Made by a program: the position numbers and the translations under genes
The notes under the pieces: model-generated
Told to the model about the DNA's origin: nothing
Seen by the model: only the letters and a program-made list of their open reading frames with translations
The model's database searches: none
Origin: Purpureocillium takamizusanense
Lineage: Eukaryota > Ascomycota > Sordariomycetes > Hypocreales > Ophiocordycipitaceae
Assembly (NCBI RefSeq): GCF_022605165.1
Contig: NC_063069.1
Span: forward strand, 3,596,001-3,660,000
Length of the DNA stretch: 64,000 nucleotides
Direction of reading: 5' to 3'
Part shown: one piece after another, positions 48,958 to 60,523 of the stretch
Numbering within the stretch: the stretch's first letter is position 1
How the letters are laid out: every line of letters begins with the position of its first letter

Positions 48958-50479
48958 GGTCGCGTCTAAAATCTTTTCCGGGCTACAAGCTTAGACTTGC
49001 CGTCAATCCAGCTGGGCGTCGCGCTGAGCGGCTTGGTAAGAGTTTGGGATGGGCGCTGGTTGACCAGCAGGCTGCTCCGATGCGATATGGCCCCTAATGT
49101 ACGAATTTTGACATTTGGAACCTCGCGTCTTGTTCCGCCTAAATCCGGGTATCCGGATGGAAACTCCTTGGTGCCAAGTTTCGTTGCTCACATGAGCTCA
49201 CTACCCCACGATGCAGGGCGCAGACTGATGCTGAACTGCTGAAGCTAAACCACAAGACAAGCTACCATTGGCCCACCAGCGAAACCAGAGCTAAATAATA
49301 GGCGATCAGTGACTCACGCATGGATGGCTCACTCTGGCGACTCTTGAATCAGCATCTTTTCTTTAAATTGCTCAGCACAGAGACTCCATTCCAGGCGGTT
49401 TGCGCCAATGTACACGTTGGGATCCTTGCGGGCAGGCTATTAATCTGGCCCTTGTCGAATACTGCATCCTGCGGTCGCGATGGTTGTGGCAGGACCCCAT
49501 TGATGCTATCGCGAAGAACATTTGATGCTGTTGGCTTCACATGCCTACCCAGTAGTTCCCCGACGGTCGCCAAATGTTGAACCCGTAACTTCTGCATTAT
49601 CCTGAGAGGTATGCTTTCGATATTTGTCAACTAAAAATTATCAAGGTGATCTCCAAGTCGCCCCCTTTCCCTAGGCTCATGCGGGGCCATGTCACATCTC
49701 TTTGTCTTAGCACGGGGTCAACGCCTTACCAAGCGAGGACATCGCATTTCGCCACCGTGGCTGATCTACTCATCAAGCAGCCAGAAGCCTCAAAGATACA
49801 ACTATATGCGCCCTGACGTGAGAATAAGAAAGTAAACGTGCATGCGCCGTACAGGGATCTGGAAATGAATGATATCCCAAAGCAAGAGTGGCAAGTGCCC
49901 GTCGTGCAAATGATCCCGCATTTGTTTCGCTAGACTTCTCACCGAGGGCCCCCAAGGCATGCAACCAGCCGAGAGAGGCGATCGCCTTATGCACCAGCAA
50001 GTCTTCCGGGCACTTATTGATTGTTGCGTTTCAGCTCGTGCGTCATGGCTCCGCCCTGCTGAGGCCGTCGAGGGTGACAGGCGGCCGAGATATTAGGTTG
50101 GAACTGCTTCCTCCGCGACTGCGAGCTGGACCGGAGGCTAGACAGAGTGACACAGGTGGTAGCACAACTGATTTAGTCGCTTTAGCGAGGATCATCCAAG
50201 TCACTGCTGGAGCGATATGGGCTTGCTCCGCAGTGCCGAGACTGATGCTTCCTTTCCTGTGGAGCGACATCGTCAAGTCGTGCAACCACACACCCTATAC
50301 GCGACTTCTCCCTTGGTCATAATAATTCCAGGTGTCGAGACTCGGTGGCTCTCGCTATATAAAGCAATAAAAGTACGTATGCTGCCGTCAAAGGACTTTT
50401 AACATCCGTATCAAAAACTCGTACTTCTGTGTGCGATTGTAATCATCCCTTGTGTCAATTCGACAGTACTACGCCCGAA
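48958..50479. other. Intergenic, no gene recognised
   Basis: 1.5 kb lying between two divergent genes. Short frames on both strands lack motifs. It should contain the promoters of the zinc-finger gene and the beta-lactamase-fold gene. Confidence 0.5.
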
Positions 50480-51898
50480 ATGAAGTTCTCCGAAAAGGCC
50501 ACCCAGGAGCTTCAAGCTGTTATGCACGATGCTGTCTCCCGGCCAGAGGGTATACCAGGCGCGACTGTGGTCGTCGTCGGCACCGATGGCACTGAGCTCT
50601 TCGCCAAGTCAGCTGGCAAACGAGGCGTTTCGGGCACTGAGGACATGGCGTTGGAGCACATTTTCTGGATTGCCTCGTGCACGAAACTACTAACTGGAAT
50701 TGCCTGCCTGCAGCAGGTTGAACGTGGCTCTCTGAAGCTGGATGACAGTGACCAACTTGAGAGTTTTTGCCCTGAGCTCAAAGACTTCAAAGTGTTCAAC
50801 AAAAATGGGGGCCTGGAGCCCAAAAGAAAAGGCATTACACTCCGAATGCTTCTCACGCACACGGCTGGATTTGGGTATCCATTCTTCAACGAGAAGCTAC
50901 GAGATTGGTGCATTTCCGAGGGCGCGCAGATGTCTGCTGCCAGTTTGTCAGACATGAACGCGCCGTTGTTGTTTCAACCAGGAGAAGGCTGGGAATACGG
51001 GGTATCGTCGAGTACTTTGAGCTATCCTGAGAGAAATGTATCGCTGACAAGTATAGATTAACATTGACTGGGCAGGTATTGCATTGGAGAGAGCCACGGG
51101 TACCAAGCTCAACGACTACATCCAGACCCATATCTGCCAGCCTCTGGGTTTAGAGAACGTGACCATGTTTCCGACGTCGGAAATGAAGGAAAAGCTCGCG
51201 TACATGCATCAACGCTCGCATGATGGGACTTATTTGGCTCGTGACCATTTCTATGAGCAACCACTCAAGGCTCAGACCAAGGAACAACAAGATGCCATAT
51301 TTCACAGCGGCGGGGCAGGCATGTTTGCCAAGCCACAGGAGTTCTGTCGTAAGATAAACAAATTGAACATCTTCAACAACATTGCTGCTTACATTATACT
51401 CTGCCAGGTGTCCTGTCCGTTCTGCTGAACGGTGGAATCTGTCCCAAAACAGGGGCCCAGATCCTCAGAAAGGCCTCCGTGGACGACATGTTTCGCAACT
51501 CCGTCCCTCAATTTCCGCAATTTGGCCGCCAGGGCATTCCCGCTGCAATTCCGGAACTGACGCATCCTGTTCCGGACTTGTACCCGACAGAAGGCAACTC
51601 GCCACAAGGATTTGGTCTCACTATCATGCTTACAGGCGGTGCCACTGGTCGGTCTGACAGTACTGGGTGGTGGGCTGGACTCCCGAACCTATTCTGGTGG
51701 GTAGATCGTGAAAAGGGTGTTGCGGGGATGATCTGCACGCAGATTCTGCCATTCGCTGATCCCGATGTCTTGAGTCTTTGGGGTAGAGTTGAGGCGGGTG
51801 TGTACAAGGCTCTGGCGGCAGCAGAAGAACAGGGTTTTTGGAATGAGACAGGCTTCGTGCAAAGACTTGCCAAGGACTATGATGGACGGGGCACTTAG
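50480..51898 (+). CDS. Serine beta-lactamase-fold esterase/acyltransferase (LovD/EstB-like)
   Basis: About 434 aa. Exons: 50480-51001, 51057-51348 and 51408-51898. The class-C beta-lactamase-type SxxK motif is SCTK in IASCTKLLTG (nucleophilic Ser and general-base Lys). The catalytic Tyr is in GWEYGINIDWAG, which forms across the first intron. HTAGFGYPF, HSGGAGMFA and the C-terminal GWWAGLPNLFWW segments match fungal LovD-like proteins. The length is near LovD (about 413 aa). LovD transfers acyl groups from a PKS or thioester to a polyketide alcohol; others in the family are esterases. It lies 31 kb from the PKS, so pairing is uncertain. An in-frame Met at 50429 would add 17 residues. Confidence 0.87.
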
Positions 51899-52730
51899 AG
51901 ACTCAGTATGACAACTCTAGGTGACCCCAACCAACTGGGGGTTTCTTTGTGCGCTTCCTCTTACACTTTGAAAGCCTTTATGCCACGACTATGTGGGAAT
52001 GATGTAACAGTCGCCAGCTAGCCGAGCAGCAGACGCAGAAGGGAACAGAGATTGAAGACCCCAATATTCCCGTTCATAAAATCTTCCATAGCAAGCCATT
52101 TTCCCCGTTGAGTGAAGGCCCGCGGATAAGGCGACTCGAGTTGACGCGACCGAGTTCGCGAGGCAGGTCATAACATTTATTGAGCTTTCCTTGCGAAAGG
52201 ATCGCCGCAGTTACAGCATCTAAATACACACTCTACACATCTTGACAAAGGCACGACGAAGATCTCAATCATGGCCCAGTCACGGCGCTGCCTGCGACTT
52301 AGCCACGCCACCTGGGTGCGATTTGCATATCACCCACAACACCGTCGCCGGCGACGTCTGTGTCACTCAAATTGGCATTGCGATAGAGAATACCGGTTTA
52401 GATAATACCTTCTTGTCCATAAAGGCTTGTGCAGACGCCAGTGTCGATGAATATTATCTCTCAATGAAGCGCACCGACACGAGCGCGACGACGTATACCA
52501 CACAGATGAGCGAACGGAAGAAAGCGCTGAGAGGTTGTTTCTCCCCAACAAGAGGGCAGGTACTAATGCCAAAGAGTCGAATTTGCCAATGTGAGCGTGT
52601 ACGAATTGACGGCTCCGGTTCTTGCCAATGGGAAGACAGTAGCTTGCCACGGGCCATTGAATGTTAGACTCGAGAAGTTCCCGGCATCGGAGCAGCCTAA
52701 GTCTCCATGAAGTTCCTGATTTCATAATCT
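51899..52730. other. Convergent 3' region, no gene supported
   Basis: The beta-lactamase-fold gene and the alpha/beta hydrolase gene converge here. A 141-codon plus-strand frame (52242-52667) has no recognisable motif and is not called. Confidence 0.45.
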
Positions 52731-53789
52731 TTACCTTTCAATAGACTTCGACACTGCACTGCGTGTGAGTAGCCTCCCCAGGTTATGGACACTTCGGGAC
52801 GTACAGTCAATCATGGTTTGCCAGATCTCGTCCATGTAGAAGAGAGACGAGATGTGCCCACCGGGAATTATCTTGAGCGTCGCATTCTTGTAGTTGGCAA
52901 CCAGCCAGTCGTTCGTGCTTCCACCCACGTGATCGTTATCTGAGCCGATGACGAGGACTGGCTTTGAAGCATGATGCTCATCCAAGGTTGCTGGATTGAA
53001 GCCCCAGTCCGCGTGGATCACATCCGACACTTCAATAAAGCCTTCCCAGGTCTGGCAACATTTAATAGCATTGTTGGCGAGCCTAGTGATGAATTCCTCT
53101 TCCGTCTGGCCTTTCTTCTTCAACCATGCGGCGAACGTCGCCCACTCGTCTGGATCCATCCGAGCAAAGAGCGTCTGGTTGAGAAATCCTTTGGCACCGT
53201 CCAAGGTCTTGAACTTGGAGGCTAGGACGCTGCTGGTGAGACGCTGTAAGAGGTGGAAGGGGACGAGCTGCGACGGCGGGCCGACGGAAATCCAGGTCTG
53301 CCAATTGAGCGACTTTGCATGATCGGTGTGGTATTTGAACGGCGAGAAGCCAGCAAGAAGCATGCAGCCTGCAATCTTTCGGCCGGCGGGGAAAAGGTCG
53401 TAAGGAGCCCCAAATATCATCTGCGCCTGGACCGTTCCATATGAGCCGCCTGCGACGTACATGGTGTCGAAGTCGCCCGTGGGGTATAGGTGAGCTAGTA
53501 GAGCCGTGAGGTCGCGTGCCAGCGCAGTGTGATACGACTCCCCTGAGAATCGAGCGCTTGACCTGCCCATACCCGGGAGTGTTGGTGATATCCAGTGGAC
53601 ACCGAGCTCCTGGCAAGGCACCGGGACCTCACGGGCGCTGCCAACGCTCATCAATCCACTGAAGAAAAGAACAATCGTCCGCGAGTCCGGCGGGCCATTG
53701 TGGGCGAAAGCTAGCTGTCGACCACCGCCAAGGTCCAGGATGTGTTCCTCGTCGCCTTTTTGGGCATCGTACATTGCCGGCGAAGTCAT
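52731..53789 (-). CDS. Alpha/beta hydrolase
   Basis: Single-exon gene of about 352 aa from the Met at 53789 (an in-frame Met at 53837 would add 16). The fold elements are clear: LFFSGLMSVG near the oxyanion region, the nucleophile elbow VAGGSYGTVQ (G-G-S-Y-G), a downstream acidic segment VIGSDNDHV, and the catalytic His in IPGGHISS. It has no signal peptide, so it is probably cytosolic. Substrate class cannot be predicted. It is 1.3 kb from the mycosporine ATP-grasp gene and converges with the LovD-like gene, so it might serve either group or neither. Confidence 0.82.
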   Translation of the reverse strand: MTSPAMYDAQKGDEEHILDLGGGRQLAFAHNGPPDSRTIVLFFSGLMSVGSAREVPVPCQELGVHWISPTLPGMGRSSARFSGESYHTALARDLTALLAHLYPTGDFDTMYVAGGSYGTVQAQMIFGAPYDLFPAGRKIAGCMLLAGFSPFKYHTDHAKSLNWQTWISVGPPSQLVPFHLLQRLTSSVLASKFKTLDGAKGFLNQTLFARMDPDEWATFAAWLKKKGQTEEEFITRLANNAIKCCQTWEGFIEVSDVIHADWGFNPATLDEHHASKPVLVIGSDNDHVGGSTNDWLVANYKNATLKIIPGGHISSLFYMDEIWQTMIDCTSRSVHNLGRLLTRSAVSKSIER

Positions 53790-55062
53790 GACGACTGCGA
53801 GAGCTCTGTTTCCAGAAGGGCCTCTGTTTTGAATCACAAGCGTTGTGAATCCAGCTTCAGATGAAGTAAGCCATGCGCAAATCGGTCAGGACGTCCCGCG
53901 ATGATGCTATTGTTGAATGGGGGGTGCCAGGAAGCGCCGCACAAGTCTCGGTCCTCACCTACGATGGTGCTGTCAGGAATTGAACTAGTTGTGCATTCGG
54001 TTGCCATTTGTGCTTTTCAAGCGGGAGCCTTGCCAGTGACGCGGCCCCTCAGGTGGCGTACTTCGTATTGGTCTCAATTCAGCTGCCTGGTGATATCCCC
54101 TGCCCCGCCGATACCGGCAACACTGTAGTGAATGAAACGCGGGCCGCGACAAGGTGGCTCGCGGAGTCTTACACGTTGCCGAAGGCCGTTCGAGAGGGCT
54201 GGTCCAGAGGAGGGTACATGCACCCTGGACGGCTCCAGCCATCAGTTGCCTTTCTGCTGAGCGTTCGCGCGCGGGTATCCGACTACGCAGAAGGCTTTGT
54301 AGTACGTACGGTGGTCTTGGGGTCGGGGCGCAATGACCGCAGATACGTGTGCAGATCTGTCAATTACTATCCTATCGTTACGAAGCACGGAGTTATTCAC
54401 GATTGCCAGCCTGCCATTACGGACTTCGCTCATGCTGCCGCATTCCTCGGGCTGGTTAAGCAACGGGTTCACATTCCATAATAATAGCGCGCGCGACTCA
54501 GTCACATTTATTGTGGCAGCCGCAAGCCCAGGCCTCTGGTCCGTGGTTTTCTGCAACATCGCGCTCGCGCAGTGGTTGCCGCCTTGCCTTGAGCTCTCTA
54601 CTAACTAGACGCCGGAGCCAACTAAACCGGAATAGAAATCCATCTTCGTATTAATGCAGGATTCCGATAGGAAGAACCCAGTGGCGGGATGAACTTTGGC
54701 CATGAACGCCGCGGCAGGCGTTTGAGTGTAGGCAAAGTGATTGGGAACCCGATTCCAGAATGACGTACAGCGAACGGTCTGCAGGCTTTAACCCTTTTCA
54801 CCAGGTGAAGGGAAAAACAGAAGACTGTAAGTCATTTAGCAGAAATGCCGCGCTCCTAGTTAATTATTGTCGTCATACGCTTCACATCCAGAACATTACA
54901 TTGGCAATTACTGAGGGAAAAGTGAACGACACATTAAGGATGAGCCATGTGTTGTGTAGTCAAACGTTAACGTTTGCATGATCTGCGCTACTCGTGACGA
55001 ATTTAGAAACACATTCCCTATGATGCTTCCCTCTGTGCCTGCGCTCCGTCTCTGCCCTTGCT
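53790..55062. other. Intergenic, no gene recognised
   Basis: 1.27 kb between the hydrolase start and the ATP-grasp stop. A 157-codon plus-strand frame shows no family motif. It contains the hydrolase promoter. Confidence 0.45.
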
Positions 55063-56565
55063 TTAATATCCAGCTTCGAATATCTTGCCGGTGCTGACAT
55101 TGATCTTTGACCAACGACCCCTCGCCATATGCTTGACGAACTGCATAGGCCAGTAGACATGGTACAACCACCACCATGGCCAAGGGTCCCAAGCTTCAAA
55201 AGTTCCGTCTTTCCAAGTGCATGCACGGTGGATGAAGGCCTGTAACACTTGCCAAAAAGTGACAAGACTCAGCACTCCCCGTGCCGCGTGCCAAGCCGGG
55301 ATCGCAACATGCTCGACTAAATCTTGGCCAATCCAGTAATACTTGTCTTGACTCTGGGCATAAAGCGGCTCCAATCGAAGAGGGCGGGTGTGGTCAAGGA
55401 CCGCCAGGTACTCATCAGCCATTTCTGGCAAGCCGCCCAACAACACCACCGCCGTGTGCACTCTCGGGTTGCACTCGATAGGATAGATATCGATATCGTG
55501 ACCTTGCTTTGTGTCGTTGCCGCCTCTCTTGACAAGAAAATCGAAGCTTACATGTCCGGTCCAAGTATCGCCCCCAGACGCCACTATTGTCTCGGTGAAA
55601 TGAAGCATCTTTCTGCTCAGCTCTGACTTAACAGGACTGGGCAAGGCGACATAGTGCATCAAGAGGTCAGATGATGGGCACGCGACAAAGGCCCGAACGC
55701 TGCCACGCACCACCAATGCATGTGTGCAGTACTCGTCGCCTTGAATGAATTCTTGCACGATAAACTCGACACCGGGCCCGAAAGGGATGGAGTCTATGCG
55801 CGAGATCGTCTCTTCAGCAGTTCGAAGAGGGAGGATCGGCTTCTCGAAGCGCGCAAGATCATTGACACCCTCCGGTTTGACGACGTATTGTGCATCGCCT
55901 GGACGAAGCGACAAACCTCCTCGCGCGGACAAGAAGTCCACAAGGGTGGTCTTGTCAGTCACGGTTTGGGTGTCAGGCGCGAGAAGGCCCAGGGAGCGCG
56001 AGAGCTCTATAAACCGTGTCTTGCTATCCAGCACTGCAATATCCTCGATGCATAGTTGGACTGCTTTGGCTTCTGTGTTGCGCTCGATGTACTCTTTGGC
56101 CCGAGCGTCGTGCAGGGCGGCGACCACATCAGAAACGGATATCCAGAGATTCACGCCTTCCTGTTGAACTATCTGCGCAAGTCGCTTGAGGTAAGGGTCT
56201 TCGGGGACGTCTTTCTCCGAGGGGTGCCGCGTAACATGTGCTTGGCTTGGTCGGGGCAAGACGTAGAATGCATCCAGTGCCTTCGACACCCGCCCCGGCG
56301 ACAGGCGTTTGCAGTCCGCGCCGATGACTCTATGTCCTTGGCTGTGAAGTAAACGGGCAATAGTGAGCCCTTTAGCCATGCCCATGCCATTGACGAGTAT
56401 GGTTCTCTGCCTTGCGTTGTCGGCACGTCCATGGCGTCGGGCGCTGGATCCAGCAATTTCCAGTATTGAAAGGACCGCAATCACGATCGTGCTCAGGGGC
56501 AGGATGGCCAGGCTTAGACATAGCAACAAAAGGTTTTTGAGGAAATGGACGGTGTAGCCACCCAT
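55063..56565 (-). CDS. mysC: ATP-grasp ligase, MysC-like (mycosporine synthase)
   Basis: Single-exon gene of about 500 aa. An N-terminal hydrophobic segment (about residues 7-36) suggests membrane association, also seen in cyanobacterial MysC. An ILVNGMGMAKGLTIAR preATP-grasp Rossmann segment follows, then ATP-grasp elements: YVVKPEGVND (ATP lysine), FIVQEFIQGDEY (adenine-binding stretch) and YPIECNPRVHTA (Mg-binding Glu and Asn). MysC joins an amino acid, usually glycine, to 4-deoxygadusol by phosphoryl activation, giving a mycosporine. The neighbouring O-methyltransferase and sugar-phosphate cyclase genes are the other two steps. In ascomycetes the amino acid may differ. The symbol is assigned by homology and context. 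Confidence 0.87.
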   Translation of the reverse strand: MGGYTVHFLKNLLLLCLSLAILPLSTIVIAVLSILEIAGSSARRHGRADNARQRTILVNGMGMAKGLTIARLLHSQGHRVIGADCKRLSPGRVSKALDAFYVLPRPSQAHVTRHPSEKDVPEDPYLKRLAQIVQQEGVNLWISVSDVVAALHDARAKEYIERNTEAKAVQLCIEDIAVLDSKTRFIELSRSLGLLAPDTQTVTDKTTLVDFLSARGGLSLRPGDAQYVVKPEGVNDLARFEKPILPLRTAEETISRIDSIPFGPGVEFIVQEFIQGDEYCTHALVVRGSVRAFVACPSSDLLMHYVALPSPVKSELSRKMLHFTETIVASGGDTWTGHVSFDFLVKRGGNDTKQGHDIDIYPIECNPRVHTAVVLLGGLPEMADEYLAVLDHTRPLRLEPLYAQSQDKYYWIGQDLVEHVAIPAWHAARGVLSLVTFWQVLQAFIHRACTWKDGTFEAWDPWPWWWLYHVYWPMQFVKHMARGRWSKINVSTGKIFEAGY

Positions 56566-56894
56566 GTTAGCGTTTCATAGCACACACAAGGCGCCAGACA
56601 TGCTTCAGGAAGATGTGCATTGTCACAGGCTCTGGGCGACTGAAAGTAGACCTAGGACCACTTACCTTGACGGAGAATTTACATCACCTAAGTGGAACAC
56701 GTCATTGATTTGTTCAGCATGACGCAATGACTACCAAACCGCCAAAAGCAGCACAGGTGCAGTTTATTCACGTTTCCCGAGATCATTATGTGTCCCATTT
56801 GCTCATACAATATACATTTCAGTTTTTGTCCATCTATAGATACTGTATAACCCTGATGTGCATATTCCGCGACACTCTTTTTAAAATCATAGCC
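56566..56894. promoter_or_regulatory. Spacer between MysC-like and MysB-like genes
   Basis: 329 bp between two co-directional leftward genes, AT-rich in its right half. It should hold the end of the mysB-like transcript and the promoter of the ATP-grasp gene. Confidence 0.45.
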
Positions 56895-57862
56895 TCAGGA
56901 ATTCTTGCCAATGCATCTGGTAATCTCTATCCCGTCCTGACGAAGTGTTAGCGATACTTCCGTATTGACGTGCTGCAGGGCACTTACGGGAACACCCGTA
57001 GGCTCAAAGCTATTGATCAGCTCGCTTTGGTAGACCAGACTTGGATCACCCTGCAGGCCATGGTTCAAGTGTTCGGCTCCCTGTCGTTCCTCGTATTGCT
57101 TGGAACACTTGTCATCAAATGAATCGACCTCATCCGTTCCCTTTGCCCCTCGCATTTTCTCTTCTACCGTACTCCTCACGTAGGCAAGGTACGGGGGGTT
57201 TCCTGGCTTGATGACATTATCGGCCGCAAGCACTGTGCCTGGACGGACTAACGACAACTGCTCGCATAGTTTTAGGTCAGGTGTGTAAGCGGGCTTGTAG
57301 TGATCCAGGAACAGAATGTCAATTCCTGTCAATCGGCCCTCGGCATGTAGGCGCCGAAGAGAGCGGTCGCTAGTGCCGACCACGACTTGAACAATGTTCC
57401 GAAGACCGGCGAGCTCGATCAAGCTGCTGGCCACGGCTGCAAATTCCGGATTTCTTTCGAGACAGATGTATTGTTGACCACCGGCGCGATGCAAAGCGTC
57501 TCCAAAGAGTATTGCAGAATAGCCAACATACCCTCCTAGCTCAACCTGTGTTGAAGCGTGAATTGACGGCCAAGCGAAAGGGGTTTCAGGGAGTTTGGGA
57601 TGGGCGCCTATACCATCGTGCGAGGTCGCACCTCTGCTATCAATTTCGTGACGATGGCCCCTTTGGCTTCGCCAACGTTCATGAGGTACTTCTGCGTCCT
57701 TGCGAACTCATCAATAGCGCTCAAAACCTTGCCCGGCGAGCCGCGGAGGGAACCAATGTCTGGTCGACCATATACATAATGTAGCAGCTCAATCTCACGC
57801 CCATCGTCAAAGTAGACATCCTCCTGAGGAGCGTACGCTTGCTTTGAGTCGAACGGAACCAT
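56895..57862 (-). CDS. mysB: O-methyltransferase, MysB-like (4-deoxygadusol formation)
   Basis: About 282 aa. Exons: 57862-57614, 57545-56988 and 56936-56895. The last intron (56987-56937) is 51 nt and in frame; removing it gives FEPTGVPDGIEITRC instead of a 17-residue insert. The Met at 57862 is chosen because conserved sequence (YFDDGREIELLHYVYGRP) begins soon after. A catechol-OMT-like SAM site is seen in VELGGYVGYSAILFG and CLERNPEFA, with metal-site-like DILFLDHYKP and LAADNVIKPG. MysB methylates the cyclase product to 4-deoxygadusol. It lies head to head with the cyclase gene (1.1 kb), which suggests co-regulation. Confidence 0.88.
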
Positions 57863-58969
57863 CTTGTCTGCTGGGATTGTCGACGAGAGTTGATGCGACT
57901 CCAAAGACCGTCTAGAGGTTGAAGCAGTCCCCTCGACAAACCGGAAACCCGTTTCCTGAACAGAGACAGGCAATTCGACGGGGCATCGGGTCCTTCTTTC
58001 GGCTTCTGAGCTTCGGTCAAGTCGTGGCATATCGATGACGCGCATATCCCCTCTCACTATTCCGTTTGCATGGTCTCCGGTGAGCCGCCTCCCGGCCGTT
58101 GCATGAAGCTATACTTCTTAGCAGCAGGCTTGGGGAGTCGCGAGAGTTCCTTTCCCGTCTGAAATTGCGATGTTTCTTGATCGACTTTGTGCCCGGAGCC
58201 ATTGCGATTGGCTGGGGCTGTCTCACTGGCTGGCTCAAGCTTGTAGGTACGTGGCTTGACCCCGGATGGTGTGACCGATGACACGCACGTTCTGTACGAC
58301 GTTGCTTTTGCGTGGACTCCCGCCTCTGAAGAGCCTCCAACCTTATTACCCGCCCCAAAGCTTTTGCCCATCCACACCACGTCGATGCGACCTTTAGCCC
58401 CCAGACTCCGTTACGGAGCTCTGATTTCGCATCGACATCATGAGTCACTCGTAGTGACCCGTGAATAAGGCGGTGGGGATGAAGACCCGTATTTTCACCG
58501 TGTTTCCATTTGTGTGTCTTGAAAGAAGCAAGACGTGTGAGGGTGTCGCGTCCCATCGCAGCGTAACAAATGGAGAAGGCGCGAGCATATCTCCACACCA
58601 GCTGCTGTAGAGCTCCTCGAGTCGTTCGGTCATCCAGTGCTTCAACGTTTCACTGTCGACAGACGTGGTCTAGGCTAAAGGCAACAGATCAATGTGGCTT
58701 AAACCAAAGCTCGAATTACAGCTCGAAGATGTCAGCGTCAACGACTACACCGCAACCTCTAGTCTGCTACAGCGTTCTCCAAGTTGCAGGAAAACACCCC
58801 AGTTGCCGATATGCATGCAAGTCCACTGACCCAGGTCCAAGGAATAAAAGCCATAGCAGCCCAATGCAATTACAAACGTTGAAGTACCTTCGTATCTATT
58901 GACACACTCAGAACCTTGATTTCATCGTTTCTTGCAGTCTTTCAGAGTCCACGGTCCCCGTCCATCAAG
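57863..58969. promoter_or_regulatory. Divergent promoter of MysB-like and MysA-like genes
   Basis: 1.1 kb between two head-to-head mycosporine genes. Open frames here are extensions of the upstream reading of the O-methyltransferase or have no motif. I could not pick out a light-responsive element by eye. Confidence 0.45.
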
Positions 58970-60523
58970 ATGTCCGACATGAACGCAACCGTGACCGAGG
59001 TCGCAAACGGCTTCAACGTTTGTGGCTACGAAAAGATTGAATATGACTTTGCATTCCTGGATGGAGTCTTTGACTCGGCAAATCTGCAGCTCGCCAACTG
59101 CTATCGTAGTTGGGGGCGATGCCTTGCCGTCATGGACCTCAACATCTTTACCCTCTACGGGGAGACCATTGAAGCTTACTTCAAGAGCCACAATATTGAT
59201 TTGACGATACACAAGACCATGATTGGCGAGAAAGCCAAGAGCATGGACACGCTGCTGAGCATCGTTGACTCCATGAACGACTTTGGTGTTTATCGAAAGG
59301 AGCCAGTCTTGGTCGTTGGAGGAGGTTTGGTCACGGACGTAGCAGGGTGAGGATGAAGCTCACCGTCCCATCATGCCCTGGATTGTTGACTGACCACGCC
59401 ATACGCAGCTTCGCTTGTGCCGCGTATCGCCGAAACACAAACTACATTCGGGTTCCGACTACCGTGATCGGGCTCATTGACGCGTCCGTGTCCATCAAAG
59501 TGGCCGTCAACTACGGCCAGTACAAGAACCGTTTGGGCGCATACCATGCCCCCATTCATACATTCTTGGACTTCACGTTCCTCCGAACACTTCCCATGGC
59601 TCAGATCCGTAACGGATTCGCGGAGCTCATCAAGATCTCATCCTGTGCGCACAAGGAGACGCTGGACCTTCTTGATGAACACTGCGAGGATCTCATTGGC
59701 AGTGCTTTCGGTCGGTCCGACGCGTCTTCTCAGGCTCTTAGTGAGGCAGCAGATAAAATTTGTCGGGCCGGTATCTTGGAGATGCTCAAGCTGGAAACTC
59801 CGAACTTGCATGAAATCATGCTCGACAGAGTCATTGCTTACGGCCACACGTACGTGCTTCGTCCGTCATCTATGCCCGACTACTGACATTACAGTCTACA
59901 GCTGGTCACCTCTGCATGAGCTAGTCCCCAACCCGCCCCTGCGCCACGGCCACGCCATCTCCATCGACATGGCCTACTCGGCAACGCTATCTTTCCTTCG
60001 AGGTCTGCTAACGGCTGCGGACCACCAGCGACTGCTTCAACTCTTTTCACGAGCCGGATTATCCATGGACCACGATCAATTCGACGGGCCACTGCTTGAG
60101 AAGGCAACTGCCGCCATCCTGCGTACGAGAGATGGCAAGCTCCGCGCTGCTGTCCCCGTCAGCCCCATGGGCGAGTGTACATTCCTCAATGATGTCTCAC
60201 AAAAGGAAATGCTGGCTGCGTTGGAGGCACACAAGCTACTCATGAAGGCATATCCTCGTCACGGCGCAGGCATCGATGCATTCGTGGATGCCAGTGACAC
60301 TGGCTACACTGTGCACGGACAAGCCGTTGAGTCCACGATGCCCGAGTACACCACTGGCAATGGTGTCTGCAGTAATGGTGTAGGGGGTGTTACTTACAGC
60401 CCCATCCCCTCGGCGGATGCGCCGTCGCCGGTCATTCAGGGCATCGGCGGAAACAAGAGCCTTTCAAACTTGGCTCCTCGGCAGATCGCCGTGACCGTAC
60501 AGGATGGAGCTGGCGAGAGCTGA
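58970..60523 (+). CDS. mysA: Sugar-phosphate cyclase, desmethyl-4-deoxygadusol synthase (MysA-like)
   Basis: About 479 aa. Exons: 58970-59346, 59409-59849 and 59902-60523; phases agree. It belongs to the dehydroquinate-synthase fold: [17 protein letters not shown] (NAD-binding), [23 protein letters not shown] (metal Glu), YGHT (metal His, formed across intron 2) and RHGHAISID (second metal His). DDGS turns sedoheptulose 7-phosphate into desmethyl-4-deoxygadusol, the first step to mycosporines. EEVS and DDGS share these motifs; the adjacent MysB- and MysC-like genes favour DDGS. The last 65 or so residues are a low-complexity Gly/Ser/Pro-rich extension. The Met at 58970 is chosen; an upstream in-frame Met at 58916 is possible. 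Confidence 0.9.

Noticed and set aside
52242..52667. Plus-strand frame of 141 codons
   Set aside because: No recognisable motif or plausible partner exons; sits between two converging genes.
54008..54481. Plus-strand frame of 157 codons
   Set aside because: No domain signal; overlaps other open frames of similar quality.
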